Source: Eubacteriales Family XIII. Incertae Sedis bacterium (GTDB lineage: Bacteria > Bacillota > Clostridia > Peptostreptococcales > Anaerovoracaceae). From it: a stretch of 32,088 nt of DNA. Below, one piece after another: positions 9,466 through 17,990 of the stretch. The notes beneath the pieces were generated by a model. The model was not told where the DNA came from. It saw nothing but the letters and a program-made list of their open reading frames with translations, and did no database searches. The DNA is taken from the NCBI GenBank assembly GCA_031266515.1, contig JAISAW010000067.1:1-32088 (forward strand). The letters are read 5' to 3'. The first letter of the stretch is position 1. Every line of letters begins with the position of its first letter. The translations under genes were made by a program, and so were the position numbers.

Positions 9466-10209
9466 ATGGCAGATGATTATAAAAACAATAGTTACGCAAA
9501 TCCCGGCGAAGGAACTTCTCCGGAAAGCGGCGTAGGCGGAGACCCGGGCATAAATGCTGATACCTATAACGGGCCTTCAGGCGGCGGGTATGCCGAGCCG
9601 GGGTCAAGCGCGGACTACAGCGGCCCGGACGCGAACAGCTACACAGGCCCGGCGGCAGGCGCATACGGCGGCCCCGCGGCGGGCGGCTACGGCTATTCCG
9701 CCCCAAACAGCCAGGGCGCAGGGCAGGCCTGGGGCAGTCCGGGAGGGCAGGCAAACGCTTCGTCCGGCACCGGCCAATCCTCGTATTCGGGCGGCGGGGG
9801 GCGGGGGTATCAGAATTACGGCGGCACCCCGCCTCCAAACTACCCGCCTTACGGCCAAAATATGTACGGCGCGGTCCCTCCTGAGGCCACCGGCTGGAAC
9901 TGGGGAGCTTTTTACCTCAACTGGATATGGGGCATCGGCAACAGGTGTTATTTGCCGCTGCTCTGCATCATCCCGGTTTTCGGCTTCTTCTGGATGTTTG
10001 TATGCGGCTTCAAAGGCAATGAATGGGCGTGGAAGAACGGGGAATTTGCAAACCTCGAGCAGTTTGATGCCTCGCGCAGGACCTGGAACAGAGCCGGTTT
10101 TGTAGCCTTCCTGGTATCGATCGGGCTGGTAGTGCTCTATATAATACTGTTTATAGCGTTCGGCCTGAGCATGGCGAGCATCCTTTATGGCTCCGGCTAC
10201 TACTATTGA
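9466..10209 (+). CDS. Membrane protein with Gly/Pro/Tyr-rich disordered N-terminus and a DUF2628-like C-terminal part
   Basis: 247 aa; low-complexity residues ~1-130, then WNWGAFYLNWIWGIGNRCYLPLLCIIP and two hydrophobic helices; GGAGA RBS. Confidence 0.75.
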   Translation: MADDYKNNSYANPGEGTSPESGVGGDPGINADTYNGPSGGGYAEPGSSADYSGPDANSYTGPAAGAYGGPAAGGYGYSAPNSQGAGQAWGSPGGQANASSGTGQSSYSGGGGRGYQNYGGTPPPNYPPYGQNMYGAVPPEATGWNWGAFYLNWIWGIGNRCYLPLLCIIPVFGFFWMFVCGFKGNEWAWKNGEFANLEQFDASRRTWNRAGFVAFLVSIGLVVLYIILFIAFGLSMASILYGSGYYY

Positions 10210-10249
10210 GTTTTGCAAAGAACCGGGTATTGGCGCATAGATATCCACA

Positions 10250-10293
10250 AAATACACAGAGCCGCCCGGTATTAAAGGCGGCTCTGTGTATTT
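10250..10293. terminator. Bidirectional hairpin terminator between convergent genes
   Basis: Perfect 17-bp inverted repeat AAATACACAGAGCCGCC / GGCGGCTCTGTGTATTT, 10-nt loop, between the 9466 gene and ispE. Confidence 0.75.
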
Positions 10294-10357
10294 GTCGAAC
10301 AATAACATGTGAAAAATTGCATATTCATGTTATTGTTCGGCGTTCGACAAGTCCTTA
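10292..10357. repeat. Inverted-repeat element with GTTATTGTTCG-type ends
   Basis: CGAACAATAACATG (10296-10309) / CATGTTATTGTTCG (10326-10339) perfect 14-bp IR; overlapping IR TTGTCGAAC (10292-10300) / GTTCGACAA (10342-10350). Confidence 0.7.
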
Positions 10358-10402
10358 TTCTGTCCTGTTTGTCTGACAGTGGCGGAGCCTGATGGCCTGC
10401 CA

Positions 10403-11347
10403 TCAATACAGTTCTGCCAGATACGCATGTTTGATATTTCGCTCTTCGCGGCTTTCCCTTTCAAGGGCAGCCAGCCTGTTTTCAATTTCCTGCAGGTCCT
10501 TCGGGCGGTCCGGGTAATAAGCGAAGACGGTCGGGCCGCTGCCGCTCATCATGACGTGCGACGCATCGGGGCAAAGCCGGGACAGCTCATCCATGGCTTC
10601 GGCTATTTCAGGATACATGGAGATCGCCACTTTTTGAAGATCGTTTTTCATGTCGTATACCAGGTTTTTTTTATCTCCCGCCATAAGCGCTTTCGCGAGC
10701 CTTTCGGATGTGTGCGCGTCGCCATATTCGCGGACATTCCTGTATACACTCGCTGTCGATACCTCGACAGGAAGCTCAGCGACGACTACGTGCGGGCCCT
10801 TGCCCAAATCGAGCCTTGTCAGCCTCTCTCCCTTTCCTTCAGCCAGAGCCGCAGTGAAAGCGTATTCGCTTGCCGCAAAGCCAAGGCTTTCATTTACCGC
10901 AGCGCAGGCGCTCAGGCAGAAGGGGACGTCGGTGCCGATGTCAAGCGCCACCTCCGAGAGGACGGGCCACTGCGCTTTGAGGCCGTCAGCTTCGAATCCC
11001 AGTGCCCCTGCAATCCCGAGGATCACAGCGGCCGCATCCGACGAACCTCCGCCCAGGCCTGCAGCCACGGGTATGCGCTTCTTTATATGGATGTCAGCCG
11101 AAGCCGATACCCCAAATGCTTTAAAAACAGCTTTCGCCGCTCTATATACAGTATTTCCCTGCCCCCGAGGAAGGTCTGCGCGGTCCGACGTGACGCTTAC
11201 GACCTGGCCGCTCCTGCCGATATCTACGGAAATCTCATCAAAAAGGCCCGCTGACTGCATCACGGATGCGATCTCGTGATAGCCGTCGGGCCTCTTTCCG
11301 ATGACAGTTAACGACAGGTTTATCTTCGCGGGAGCTACCAGGTACAT
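10403..11347 (-). CDS. ispE: 4-diphosphocytidyl-2-C-methyl-D-erythritol kinase
   Basis: 314 aa; APAKINLSLTVIGKRPDGYHEI, VAAGLGGGSSDAAAVI, MSGSGPTVFAYY GHMP-kinase motifs. Confidence 0.93.
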   Translation of the reverse strand: MYLVAPAKINLSLTVIGKRPDGYHEIASVMQSAGLFDEISVDIGRSGQVVSVTSDRADLPRGQGNTVYRAAKAVFKAFGVSASADIHIKKRIPVAAGLGGGSSDAAAVILGIAGALGFEADGLKAQWPVLSEVALDIGTDVPFCLSACAAVNESLGFAASEYAFTAALAEGKGERLTRLDLGKGPHVVVAELPVEVSTASVYRNVREYGDAHTSERLAKALMAGDKKNLVYDMKNDLQKVAISMYPEIAEAMDELSRLCPDASHVMMSGSGPTVFAYYPDRPKDLQEIENRLAALERESREERNIKHAYLAELY

Positions 11348-11359
11348 AGTCCCTGTCCC

Positions 11360-12271
11360 TTATTTCTTTTTCTTTTTCTGTTGGCCTTTCGAGCCTTTCT
11401 TCTGTCCGCCGCCCGATTGGTTGTTTGCCTTGTTTGCTGCTTTGGCGTTCGCCTTTCTGCCGGTCCTGTACTTGCTTCCTGCCGCAGAGACAGGTTTGGG
11501 GCCGCTCACCTTATATGTTTTCTTTTTCGGCTTTTCGATGCGAGGGGGCTTGTTCTTTTCCCTGAGCTCTTCGAGCGTGGGCATCTTGCCGCCGCCGGCC
11601 TCTATGCTCTTTTGGGTTTTGGCCCGCTTTTTCTCAATGAGTGTTTTGGCTTCATCTACGGATATGCCCTTGTCCTTTGCGATCTTGTAGGGATTCGCAC
11701 GGAGCACGGCTTCGACTTCAGCCTCAGCTTTTGCCTTTCTGACATTGTTGAATATCATGAGGCCGAACATGCCGACCATCATGGCTACCATCATAATGAC
11801 ATTCAGCTTCATATTGAAATCGACGTCAGTGGTCAGAAAGCCGATGGAAGCCTTTTCCCCGAGGGTGTTGCCTTCTGTCGATTGGAGGTCGGAACCTATT
11901 TCAAGTGTGTACTCCGCCTTCGATTTGAGGGATCCCGGCCTTCCGTTCGATCCTTCTCCGGCAGGCTCTGCAAGTACGAGCACGTAGCCTTCTTCCTTGC
12001 CTTTGTACGCGGCTGAGGCTACGCTCTTGCCTTCGCTGTCAACCAGTTTGAACTGGGCCTTGTTCGCGTCCCACACCTTGTCGTCGGTCACATCTTCATT
12101 GAAATACAGTTTGATCCCTGCGTTTTCGACAGGCATGCCTTTGTCCCCGTTTTCGGGGATGCTCGATGAAAGCTTAAGGCTGCTCTCAGCCGCAGATACG
12201 GAAGTGATCGGGGCTAAAGCAAGCGCCGCGAGGATTGCCGCAATGAATAAGGGTTTTGCAATTTTTTTCAT
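11360..12271 (-). CDS. Secreted/membrane-anchored protein with bacterial Ig-like (Big_5/SbsA-like) domain, one TM helix and a Lys-rich C-terminal tail
   Basis: Start moved from 12322 to MKKIAKPLFIAAILAALALAPITSVSAA (signal peptide); SSIPENGDKGMPVENAGIKLYFNEDV Ig-like start; TM KLNVIMMVAMMVGMFGLMIF; tail GGGQKKGSKGQQKKKKK. Confidence 0.75.
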   Translation of the reverse strand: MKKIAKPLFIAAILAALALAPITSVSAAESSLKLSSSIPENGDKGMPVENAGIKLYFNEDVTDDKVWDANKAQFKLVDSEGKSVASAAYKGKEEGYVLVLAEPAGEGSNGRPGSLKSKAEYTLEIGSDLQSTEGNTLGEKASIGFLTTDVDFNMKLNVIMMVAMMVGMFGLMIFNNVRKAKAEAEVEAVLRANPYKIAKDKGISVDEAKTLIEKKRAKTQKSIEAGGGKMPTLEELREKNKPPRIEKPKKKTYKVSGPKPVSAAGSKYRTGRKANAKAANKANNQSGGGQKKGSKGQQKKKKK

Positions 12272-12275
12272 ACCA

Positions 12276-12788
12276 TCAATATCTTTCCTGCACGGGACCG
12301 CCGTTTTTTCTGAGGCTCCCAAAAAAGCCGCTCAGCAAGGCCGCGCATTCTTTTTCCAACAATCCCACCGAATAGCCGACCCGGTGGTTCAGTCTCTCAG
12401 ACTCCAATATGTCGAGTACGCTCCCACAGGCACCGCTCTTGTCGCTGACAGTCCCGGCGACTATCCGGTCAAGCCTCGCGAGCACAGCCGCGCCGGCACA
12501 CATGGTGCAGGGCTCCACCGTCACATACAGTGTGCAGCCTGTGAGCCATTTCGTCCCCAGCGCCTTCGCCGCTTTCCTGATGGCGGCGATTTCCGCGTGC
12601 ATGGTAGGGTCGCCCTCGCTTTCAATTGAATTCCCGGCTGCCGCCAGCACTTTGCCGTCTCTGGCTATGACCGCGCCGACGGGGATCTCTCCGTTCCCCG
12701 CCGCGGCTTCAGCCGCCTCAATGGCGAGCCGCATGAGAGCTTCGTCCTGTTGTCTTTCAATGCAATACACAACTAATGATACTACCAT
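12276..12788 (-). CDS. tadA: tRNA-specific adenosine deaminase (start may be Met19 at 12734)
   Basis: PTMHAEIAAIRKA and VTVEPCTMCAGA zinc-deaminase motifs; GEIPVGAVI. Confidence 0.92.
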   Translation of the reverse strand: MVVSLVVYCIERQQDEALMRLAIEAAEAAAGNGEIPVGAVIARDGKVLAAAGNSIESEGDPTMHAEIAAIRKAAKALGTKWLTGCTLYVTVEPCTMCAGAAVLARLDRIVAGTVSDKSGACGSVLDILESERLNHRVGYSVGLLEKECAALLSGFFGSLRKNGGPVQERY

Positions 12789-12852
12789 AGATGGGGCAAT
12801 AATGAACGGAAAATATGAGTATTCGGATATAGGGCAGGTTTTTCAGGGCGCA

Positions 12853-13713
12853 CTACGTCATTTCCGTTATATGCTTCCAGTACCTCGCGGGCATGAGGTT
12901 TCGCTGGCACACAGGGTTCGTGCGCTCGTGTATCGCCATGGTCCCGAAGTATTTCCTCCACAGATCCGAATACATGGCTTCTTCGACGGACTCGATCAGC
13001 GCAGCGTCCGCCGCCAGTTCGACTATATCCCACTTCCTGTTGTAAGCCGCCAGGGCTTTGCCTCTCCTGAGGTCGTGTATGATGAAGGGCTCTTCCCTGA
13101 GCCGGTCGGTGAAGTGCGGAGCCATGAATTCTAGGCAGTCATTGTCGGGTTCGATGGGGGAGTAGAGGATTCTCCTGGCTGCGCCGATGGGAGAATGCAC
13201 ACGCCCGCTTTCGAGATGGCTTGCGTTGGCTTCAGCATACAGAGATGCGGTTCCCAATGTACCCGAAGGTGTCTCGGAACCATCCGCAGTGGTCGCGGAA
13301 GAAATCAGTTTTTCCGAAAACCTCACGAGGCCGAGCAGGCGGTGTACTTCATTGCCCAGCCGTTTCTCCGCCTTTTCGACTGCCATCACCACGGAGTTTC
13401 CGTGTAGAAGCCTGATGCGGCCGCCTATGCGGAAACCGAGCTCTATATAGCGCAGGCTGTTCATTTCTTTTGCAGGCTCTTCGGTGCAGTGCGCCCTGTA
13501 AATCCTTTCGGCGTCCCACTCGGATATTTTTTGCCGGACTGCGGTAAGCACCCGGCTCGCTTTTTTCGTGTCAGTCTGAAGCGACATGGCACGGCGCGTC
13601 AGGTCAAGTTGGTATACGTCTTCCCTGAAGACCCCGTCGGCCTTCTCCGTATAGTAATGTTCGAAGACGCAGGTGAGAAAACCTTCAAAGCTGCCGTCAT
13701 AGAGATAGTTCAT
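12853..13713 (-). CDS. TIGR03915-type putative DNA metabolism protein (DUF4130)
   Basis: 286 aa; MNYLYDGSFEGFLTCVFEHY..., RFMAPH-like LEFMAPHFTDRL, IHDLRRGKALAAYN; overlaps the TIGR03916 partner by 17 bp. Confidence 0.85.
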   Translation of the reverse strand: MNYLYDGSFEGFLTCVFEHYYTEKADGVFREDVYQLDLTRRAMSLQTDTKKASRVLTAVRQKISEWDAERIYRAHCTEEPAKEMNSLRYIELGFRIGGRIRLLHGNSVVMAVEKAEKRLGNEVHRLLGLVRFSEKLISSATTADGSETPSGTLGTASLYAEANASHLESGRVHSPIGAARRILYSPIEPDNDCLEFMAPHFTDRLREEPFIIHDLRRGKALAAYNRKWDIVELAADAALIESVEEAMYSDLWRKYFGTMAIHERTNPVCQRNLMPARYWKHITEMT

Positions 13714-15097
13714 GCCCCTCCTCCGCCATGGCGTGGACGTCGAACAGGGATACCTGCGGCGGAAGCCCTCCCCCGAGCGCCCGCCTGAGGGAATCGGGAT
13801 CGAAACCCACGTCGCCGTAGTATTTCCCGCCGCAGGTGATGAAGTACTTCGCGCGTTTCAACACCACCCCCATCTTTTTCAAGTCGTCGTACCCGACAGC
13901 GCCCATTCTCCGTTGCCTGAGTATCCTGTACACTGAAGTGTTCCCGACGCCCGGGATGCGGAGCAGCTCCTCTTCGCTTGCCCTGTTCACCTCCATGGGA
14001 AAGAGATCCAGATGGCGCAGTGCCCAGGTCGCTTTCGGGTCAAGCTCCGTGTCGAGGTTTGGCTCGTCTTCAGTCAATATCTCCCCCGCCGAAAACCCGT
14101 AGAACCTGAGCAGCCAGTCGGCCTGGTACAGTCTGTGCTCCCGCTTTAGAGGCGGAGGTGTGAGCATGGATGGGAGGTTTGGATGGTTTGCCGTCGGTAT
14201 GTATGCGCTGAAATAGACGCGCTTCATCGCAAACCTTGCGTAGAGCCTTTCGCTCGTGGTGAGGATATGCCTGTCGCTCTCGGGCGAAGCGCCGATGATC
14301 ATCTGTGTCGTCTGGCCGGCCGGCGCGAACTTCTCTTTGTAGCGCTTTCTGCGCCTGTCGGGGACGAGCTGCGTCTCCGATGCGAATCCCATCTCCGCTG
14401 CCGCCCTCGCTTCAGCCAGGCTCCCTTCGCCGACCAGCACCGACAGGCCCGCCGGTTTGAGTTTTTTCATGTTCCCTGCGGCTTTCAGGGTTTTTTGTTC
14501 GAACTGTGTGTGCGTGATCTGCCGCATTGAAGCGAACATGTCGTCCGCCTGCTTTTGCGGGGCTAGAAGTTCGAGGCTATCGCGGGAAGGGGTTTCGATA
14601 TTCACGGACAGGCGATCCGAGACGAGGCCTATCTGAGTCAGCAGCTCCGGGGATACGCCGGGTATGACCTTTGCGTGGACATAGCCGCCAAAGCCGTAGA
14701 TTTCCCTCAATATATACAGGCATTCATACATTTTTTCGGCGGTCTTGTCGGGAGAGCCAAGCACTGCGGAAGAAAGGAAAAGCCCCTCAATATAATTCCT
14801 CCTGTAAAACTCTATTGTGAGGTCGGCAAGCTCCTTTGGCTCAAAGGTAGCGCGCGCGACATCGGCGCTGCGCCTGTTCACGCAGTATTTGCAGTCGTAG
14901 GCGCAGTCGTTTGAAAGAAGTACTTTCAGCAGGCTGATACATCTGCCATCGGCTGCCCACGTATGGCAGATACCCGCGCAGCTCGCGTTGCCTATGCGCA
15001 TAGTGTTGCCGCGGGCCGTCCCGCTGCTTGAGCACGAAACATCGTATTTGGCCCCGTCAGCCAGCAGTTTCAGTTTTTCGAAATGAATGCCGTCCAT
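13697..15097 (-). CDS. TIGR03916-type putative DNA modification/repair radical SAM protein
   Basis: 466 aa; LLSNDCAYDCKYCVNR CxxxCxxC motif; C-terminal HhH-like LLRIPGVGNTSVYRIL; AAGGAGG RBS. Confidence 0.9.
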   Translation of the reverse strand: MDGIHFEKLKLLADGAKYDVSCSSSGTARGNTMRIGNASCAGICHTWAADGRCISLLKVLLSNDCAYDCKYCVNRRSADVARATFEPKELADLTIEFYRRNYIEGLFLSSAVLGSPDKTAEKMYECLYILREIYGFGGYVHAKVIPGVSPELLTQIGLVSDRLSVNIETPSRDSLELLAPQKQADDMFASMRQITHTQFEQKTLKAAGNMKKLKPAGLSVLVGEGSLAEARAAAEMGFASETQLVPDRRRKRYKEKFAPAGQTTQMIIGASPESDRHILTTSERLYARFAMKRVYFSAYIPTANHPNLPSMLTPPPLKREHRLYQADWLLRFYGFSAGEILTEDEPNLDTELDPKATWALRHLDLFPMEVNRASEEELLRIPGVGNTSVYRILRQRRMGAVGYDDLKKMGVVLKRAKYFITCGGKYYGDVGFDPDSLRRALGGGLPPQVSLFDVHAMAEEGHELSL

Positions 15098-15123
15098 AAC
15101 GCCTCCTTGAACATGCGTTCATT

Positions 15124-15152
15124 ATAATACAAAAAATCAGAAAATGGAACAA
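15124..15152 (-). promoter_or_regulatory. Predicted promoter (TTGTTC-N17-TATTAT) for the radical SAM/TIGR03915 pair
   Basis: Minus strand -35 at 15152-15147, -10 at 15129-15124, just upstream of the AAGGAGG RBS and ATG at 15097. Confidence 0.45.
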
Positions 15153-15180
15153 AAGTTCTCAAATAATTTCCGTGGTGGCA

Positions 15181-15425
15181 AAAGAAAGGTTACTGTTCAG
15201 ACGTGCGCCGGAGATTTGCAAACTGAGACTCGCTTGCTGCGACTCCGCTTCGTGCTACTGTGTGCGCACTCACTCCGCGCAGACGGCGCGAGTCTCAGTT
15301 TGCAAATCTCCCGCATAGGATGAGACTCGGCTTCGCCTCGCAGCTACACAATTACTGGATAAATCCAGGTCAAATCCTAAAAGTTCCGAGGAATTCTGCC
15401 TACATGTGAACAGTAACAAAGAAAG
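15181..15425. mobile_element. MITE-like element: 229 bp body (15189-15417), 11-bp TIRs, flanked by AAAGAAAG direct repeats
   Basis: GTTACTGTTCA (15189-15199) / TGAACAGTAAC (15407-15417); AAAGAAAG at 15181-15188 and 15418-15425; internal perfect 24-bp IR 15210-15233 / 15288-15311; no internal ORF of significance. Confidence 0.6.
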
Positions 15426-15580
15426 AAAATTTTTTACGCAATCGCCATTAGTCGTGCATGATCCGCATAGACAAGCGGCGGCACGGTTATGTAAAATTAT
15501 TATCCGGTCCGATGGTGAAAAGTCGACCGTCAAAAAACCGTCAAAAAGAGTTCAGCTGTTTGCCAGGGAGGATATCAGGG

Positions 15581-16927
15581 ATGAGTGCAGGTTTTGAAAA
15601 AGAGTATCGTCAAAAGTTAATTTCCGCAGATAAGGCGGTGGATCTCGTAAGCGATGGGATGTTGATCGACTACGGGTGGTCAGTCACGGCAACGCAAGCC
15701 TTCGACAAAGCCTTCGCCGCAAGGATAGAGGATTTCAAAGGCCTGACGATCAGAAGTGCCATGCTCCTGAGAGCCCCCGAGATCTTCAAGGCGAAAAATC
15801 CCGCAGACCATTTCACCTACGTTTCGTGGCACATGTCAGGCATATGCAGGAAGACCATCGACGCGGGGTTTGGGTTTTTCAGCCCCATCCGCTATTCGGA
15901 GATCAACAGGTATTATCTTGAAGGCCCGAACAAAGCGGATATCGCGGTCTTTCAAGTAGCGCCCATGGACAGCAAGGGCTATTTCAATTTCGGCCCGGTC
16001 AACTCTCATCTCAAAGATATGGCAAAGGTAGCGGGCAAGGTCATCCTGGAAGTGAATGAAAAAATGCCCTATTGCTTTGGCAAATACGATGAGAACCTCC
16101 ATATATCGGAAGTGGATTTCGTGATTGAAGGCAAGGACAACGACTTGATCCCGGAGCTTGCTTCCTCGCCGGTCAGCGATGTCGATAAGAAAGTGGCTGA
16201 GCAGATCGTAGCGCAGATACCAAACGGCGCCTGCGTACAAATAGGGGTCGGCGGCATGAGCAGCGCAGTGGCTGTACTCATGGCGGAGTCCGACCTGAAA
16301 GACCTCGGCGTACACACTGAACTCTACGTCGACGGCTTCGTCGAGATGGCGAAAAACGGAAAGATCAACGGCTTGAAAAAATCGGTTGACAATGGCAAGC
16401 AGGTCTATGCTTTCGCCGCAGGCACAACGGGGCTTTACGAATACCTCGACGGAAACCCTTCTTGCCAAAGCTCGCCTGTCAACTACACGAACGATGTGCG
16501 GGTCATCTCGTCGATCGACAATTTCGTATCGATCAATGCGGCCGTAGACATCGATCTGTTCGGGCAGGTCAACGCGGAGTCAGCGGGCAGGCGTCATATA
16601 AGCGGTGCCGGCGGCCAGCTCGATTTCGTGCTCGGCGCATACCTTTCGAATGGCGGCAAAAGCTTCATCTGCCTTCCCTCGTCGTTCAAGGACAAGCAGG
16701 GCAATGTCAATTCCAGGATAAGGGCTACGCTCGCGGAAGGGTCGGTCGTCACCGACACGAGGCAAAATACCCAGTACCTCGTGACTGAGTACGGTATGGC
16801 AAACCTGAAAGGGCTCACAACCTGGCAGCGCGCGGAAGCCATCATAAACCTGGCACACCCCGACTTCAGGGAAGAGCTCGTCAAAGAAGCCGAAGCTCTC
16901 AAGATCTGGAGGCGCTCGAACAAATAA
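15581..16927 (+). CDS. Acetyl-CoA hydrolase/CoA-transferase family protein (Cat1 / 4-hydroxybutyrate CoA-transferase-like)
   Basis: Start moved to the RBS-supported ATG ([30 protein letters not shown]); [33 protein letters not shown] motifs, HPDFREEL end. Confidence 0.9.
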   Translation: MSAGFEKEYRQKLISADKAVDLVSDGMLIDYGWSVTATQAFDKAFAARIEDFKGLTIRSAMLLRAPEIFKAKNPADHFTYVSWHMSGICRKTIDAGFGFFSPIRYSEINRYYLEGPNKADIAVFQVAPMDSKGYFNFGPVNSHLKDMAKVAGKVILEVNEKMPYCFGKYDENLHISEVDFVIEGKDNDLIPELASSPVSDVDKKVAEQIVAQIPNGACVQIGVGGMSSAVAVLMAESDLKDLGVHTELYVDGFVEMAKNGKINGLKKSVDNGKQVYAFAAGTTGLYEYLDGNPSCQSSPVNYTNDVRVISSIDNFVSINAAVDIDLFGQVNAESAGRRHISGAGGQLDFVLGAYLSNGGKSFICLPSSFKDKQGNVNSRIRATLAEGSVVTDTRQNTQYLVTEYGMANLKGLTTWQRAEAIINLAHPDFREELVKEAEALKIWRRSNK

Positions 16928-16944
16928 GGCCTTGTATAAAAATT

Positions 16945-16972
16945 TTGATTTAAAAAAATAACATGCTATAAT
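16945..16972 (+). promoter_or_regulatory. Predicted sigma70 promoter TTGATT-N16-TATAAT
   Basis: TTGATT 16945-16950, TATAAT 16967-16972; about 135 nt upstream of ATG 17111 and 210 nt upstream of ATG 17190. Confidence 0.65.
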
Positions 16973-17030
16973 CCCACCACGATAGCACGTTGGTTTTCGC
17001 CGGAGTGCGGCGCTGGAGGACGTTTCGCAG

Positions 17031-17052
17031 GTTATTGTTCAGCGAGTCCTTA
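17031..17052 (+). repeat. Partial copy of the interspersed element (GTTATTGTTCAGCGAGTCCTTAT)
   Basis: Matches 10329-10357 (GTTATTGTTCGGCGTTCGACAAGTCCTTAT) with a 7-nt gap and one substitution. Confidence 0.5.
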
Positions 17053-17189
17053 TAGCCCGGATCAGCCCCTTCGTCCCACAGATGAGCCCGGCGGACAGGA
17101 AGGTGACGTAATGAGGAGCTTATCGTTTTTTGGAAACGGGGGGGGGCAATTCTGTTTATGTAGTCCTGAGCGATTTGTCAGGGTGTTAT

Positions 17190-17978
17190 ATGGATATTTT
17201 TAGTCCTAAATTGCTGAAGCAATTGGAGTCAAAAAGACCGTTTGCAAAGCTGCATGAGCTGGTTTATTTTTTGGTGGAAGACGCGATACTTTCATTCAAG
17301 ATACTCCCTTTAGCAAAGATCAAAGTTTCGACGATCGCGAAGAGCCTGGAGATATCGCGGACCCCTGTACAGGAAGCACTTGAAAACCTGTACAAAGTCG
17401 GCTTGCTGACACGGAGCCGCGACGCCGGAGGGTATATAGTCTTCGCACTGAACTCCACTTATGTATACCAACTGTTCGAAGTCAGGGAAATCATTGATAC
17501 AGGCGCGGCCAGGCTATGCGCCAAAAGAAACTCCAAGATCAATTTCAGCCTGATGGGGCAGATGTGCAGGGATATCGTCAAGTACTCTGATGCGAAAGAC
17601 TATAAGAACTTTACTGCAGCCGACCACAGATTCCATCAATTCATCATCGAGTCCACGAACAACCCGCATGTCAAGCTCATCGACGAGCGTGTGGATGTGC
17701 TGTTCCGATACTACTGGGGCTACATCGCGCGCTACTTGCAGGACAGCCCGCCTGTACTCGCCGACCGCTTTGACGACATCGCCTATCAGCATCTGGCTAT
17801 TTACAAGAGCATCAAGCTCGGAAGCCCTGAAATGGCGGAAAGCGCCGCGATAAACCATCTGAATTCAACCTTCGTCTACTTCTGCCTGACTTCGCAAAAC
17901 GTCGGAGGCATGCAGGCAATACAGCTTGGAGAGTCGATGGAGGGCACCGGGAGAAAAGGCCCTCTCGCCTGCGATTGA
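17190..17978 (+). CDS. GntR-family transcriptional regulator, FCD (FadR-type) C-terminal domain
   Basis: MDIFSPKLLKQLE start; VSTIAKSLEISRTPVQEALENLYKVGLL wHTH; LFEVREIIDTGAARLCA and DHRFHQFIIESTNN FCD motifs. Confidence 0.9.
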   Translation: MDIFSPKLLKQLESKRPFAKLHELVYFLVEDAILSFKILPLAKIKVSTIAKSLEISRTPVQEALENLYKVGLLTRSRDAGGYIVFALNSTYVYQLFEVREIIDTGAARLCAKRNSKINFSLMGQMCRDIVKYSDAKDYKNFTAADHRFHQFIIESTNNPHVKLIDERVDVLFRYYWGYIARYLQDSPPVLADRFDDIAYQHLAIYKSIKLGSPEMAESAAINHLNSTFVYFCLTSQNVGGMQAIQLGESMEGTGRKGPLACD

Positions 17979-17990
17979 GCGCTTCAAGGT

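Noticed and set aside
9604-10308. 234-aa minus-strand ORF
   Set aside because: Antisense to the Gly-rich protein; GC-rich low-complexity DNA opens several frames; no RBS or domain. The plus-strand frame has a promoter, RBS and TM segments.
10379-11254. 291-aa plus-strand ORF
   Set aside because: Antisense to ispE, whose motifs are unambiguous.
16975-17110. GntR leader considered as a T-box or known riboswitch
   Set aside because: No TGGNACCGCG antiterminator motif or other class signature recognised; only a small CGCCG/CGGCG hairpin and the interspersed repeat fragment.
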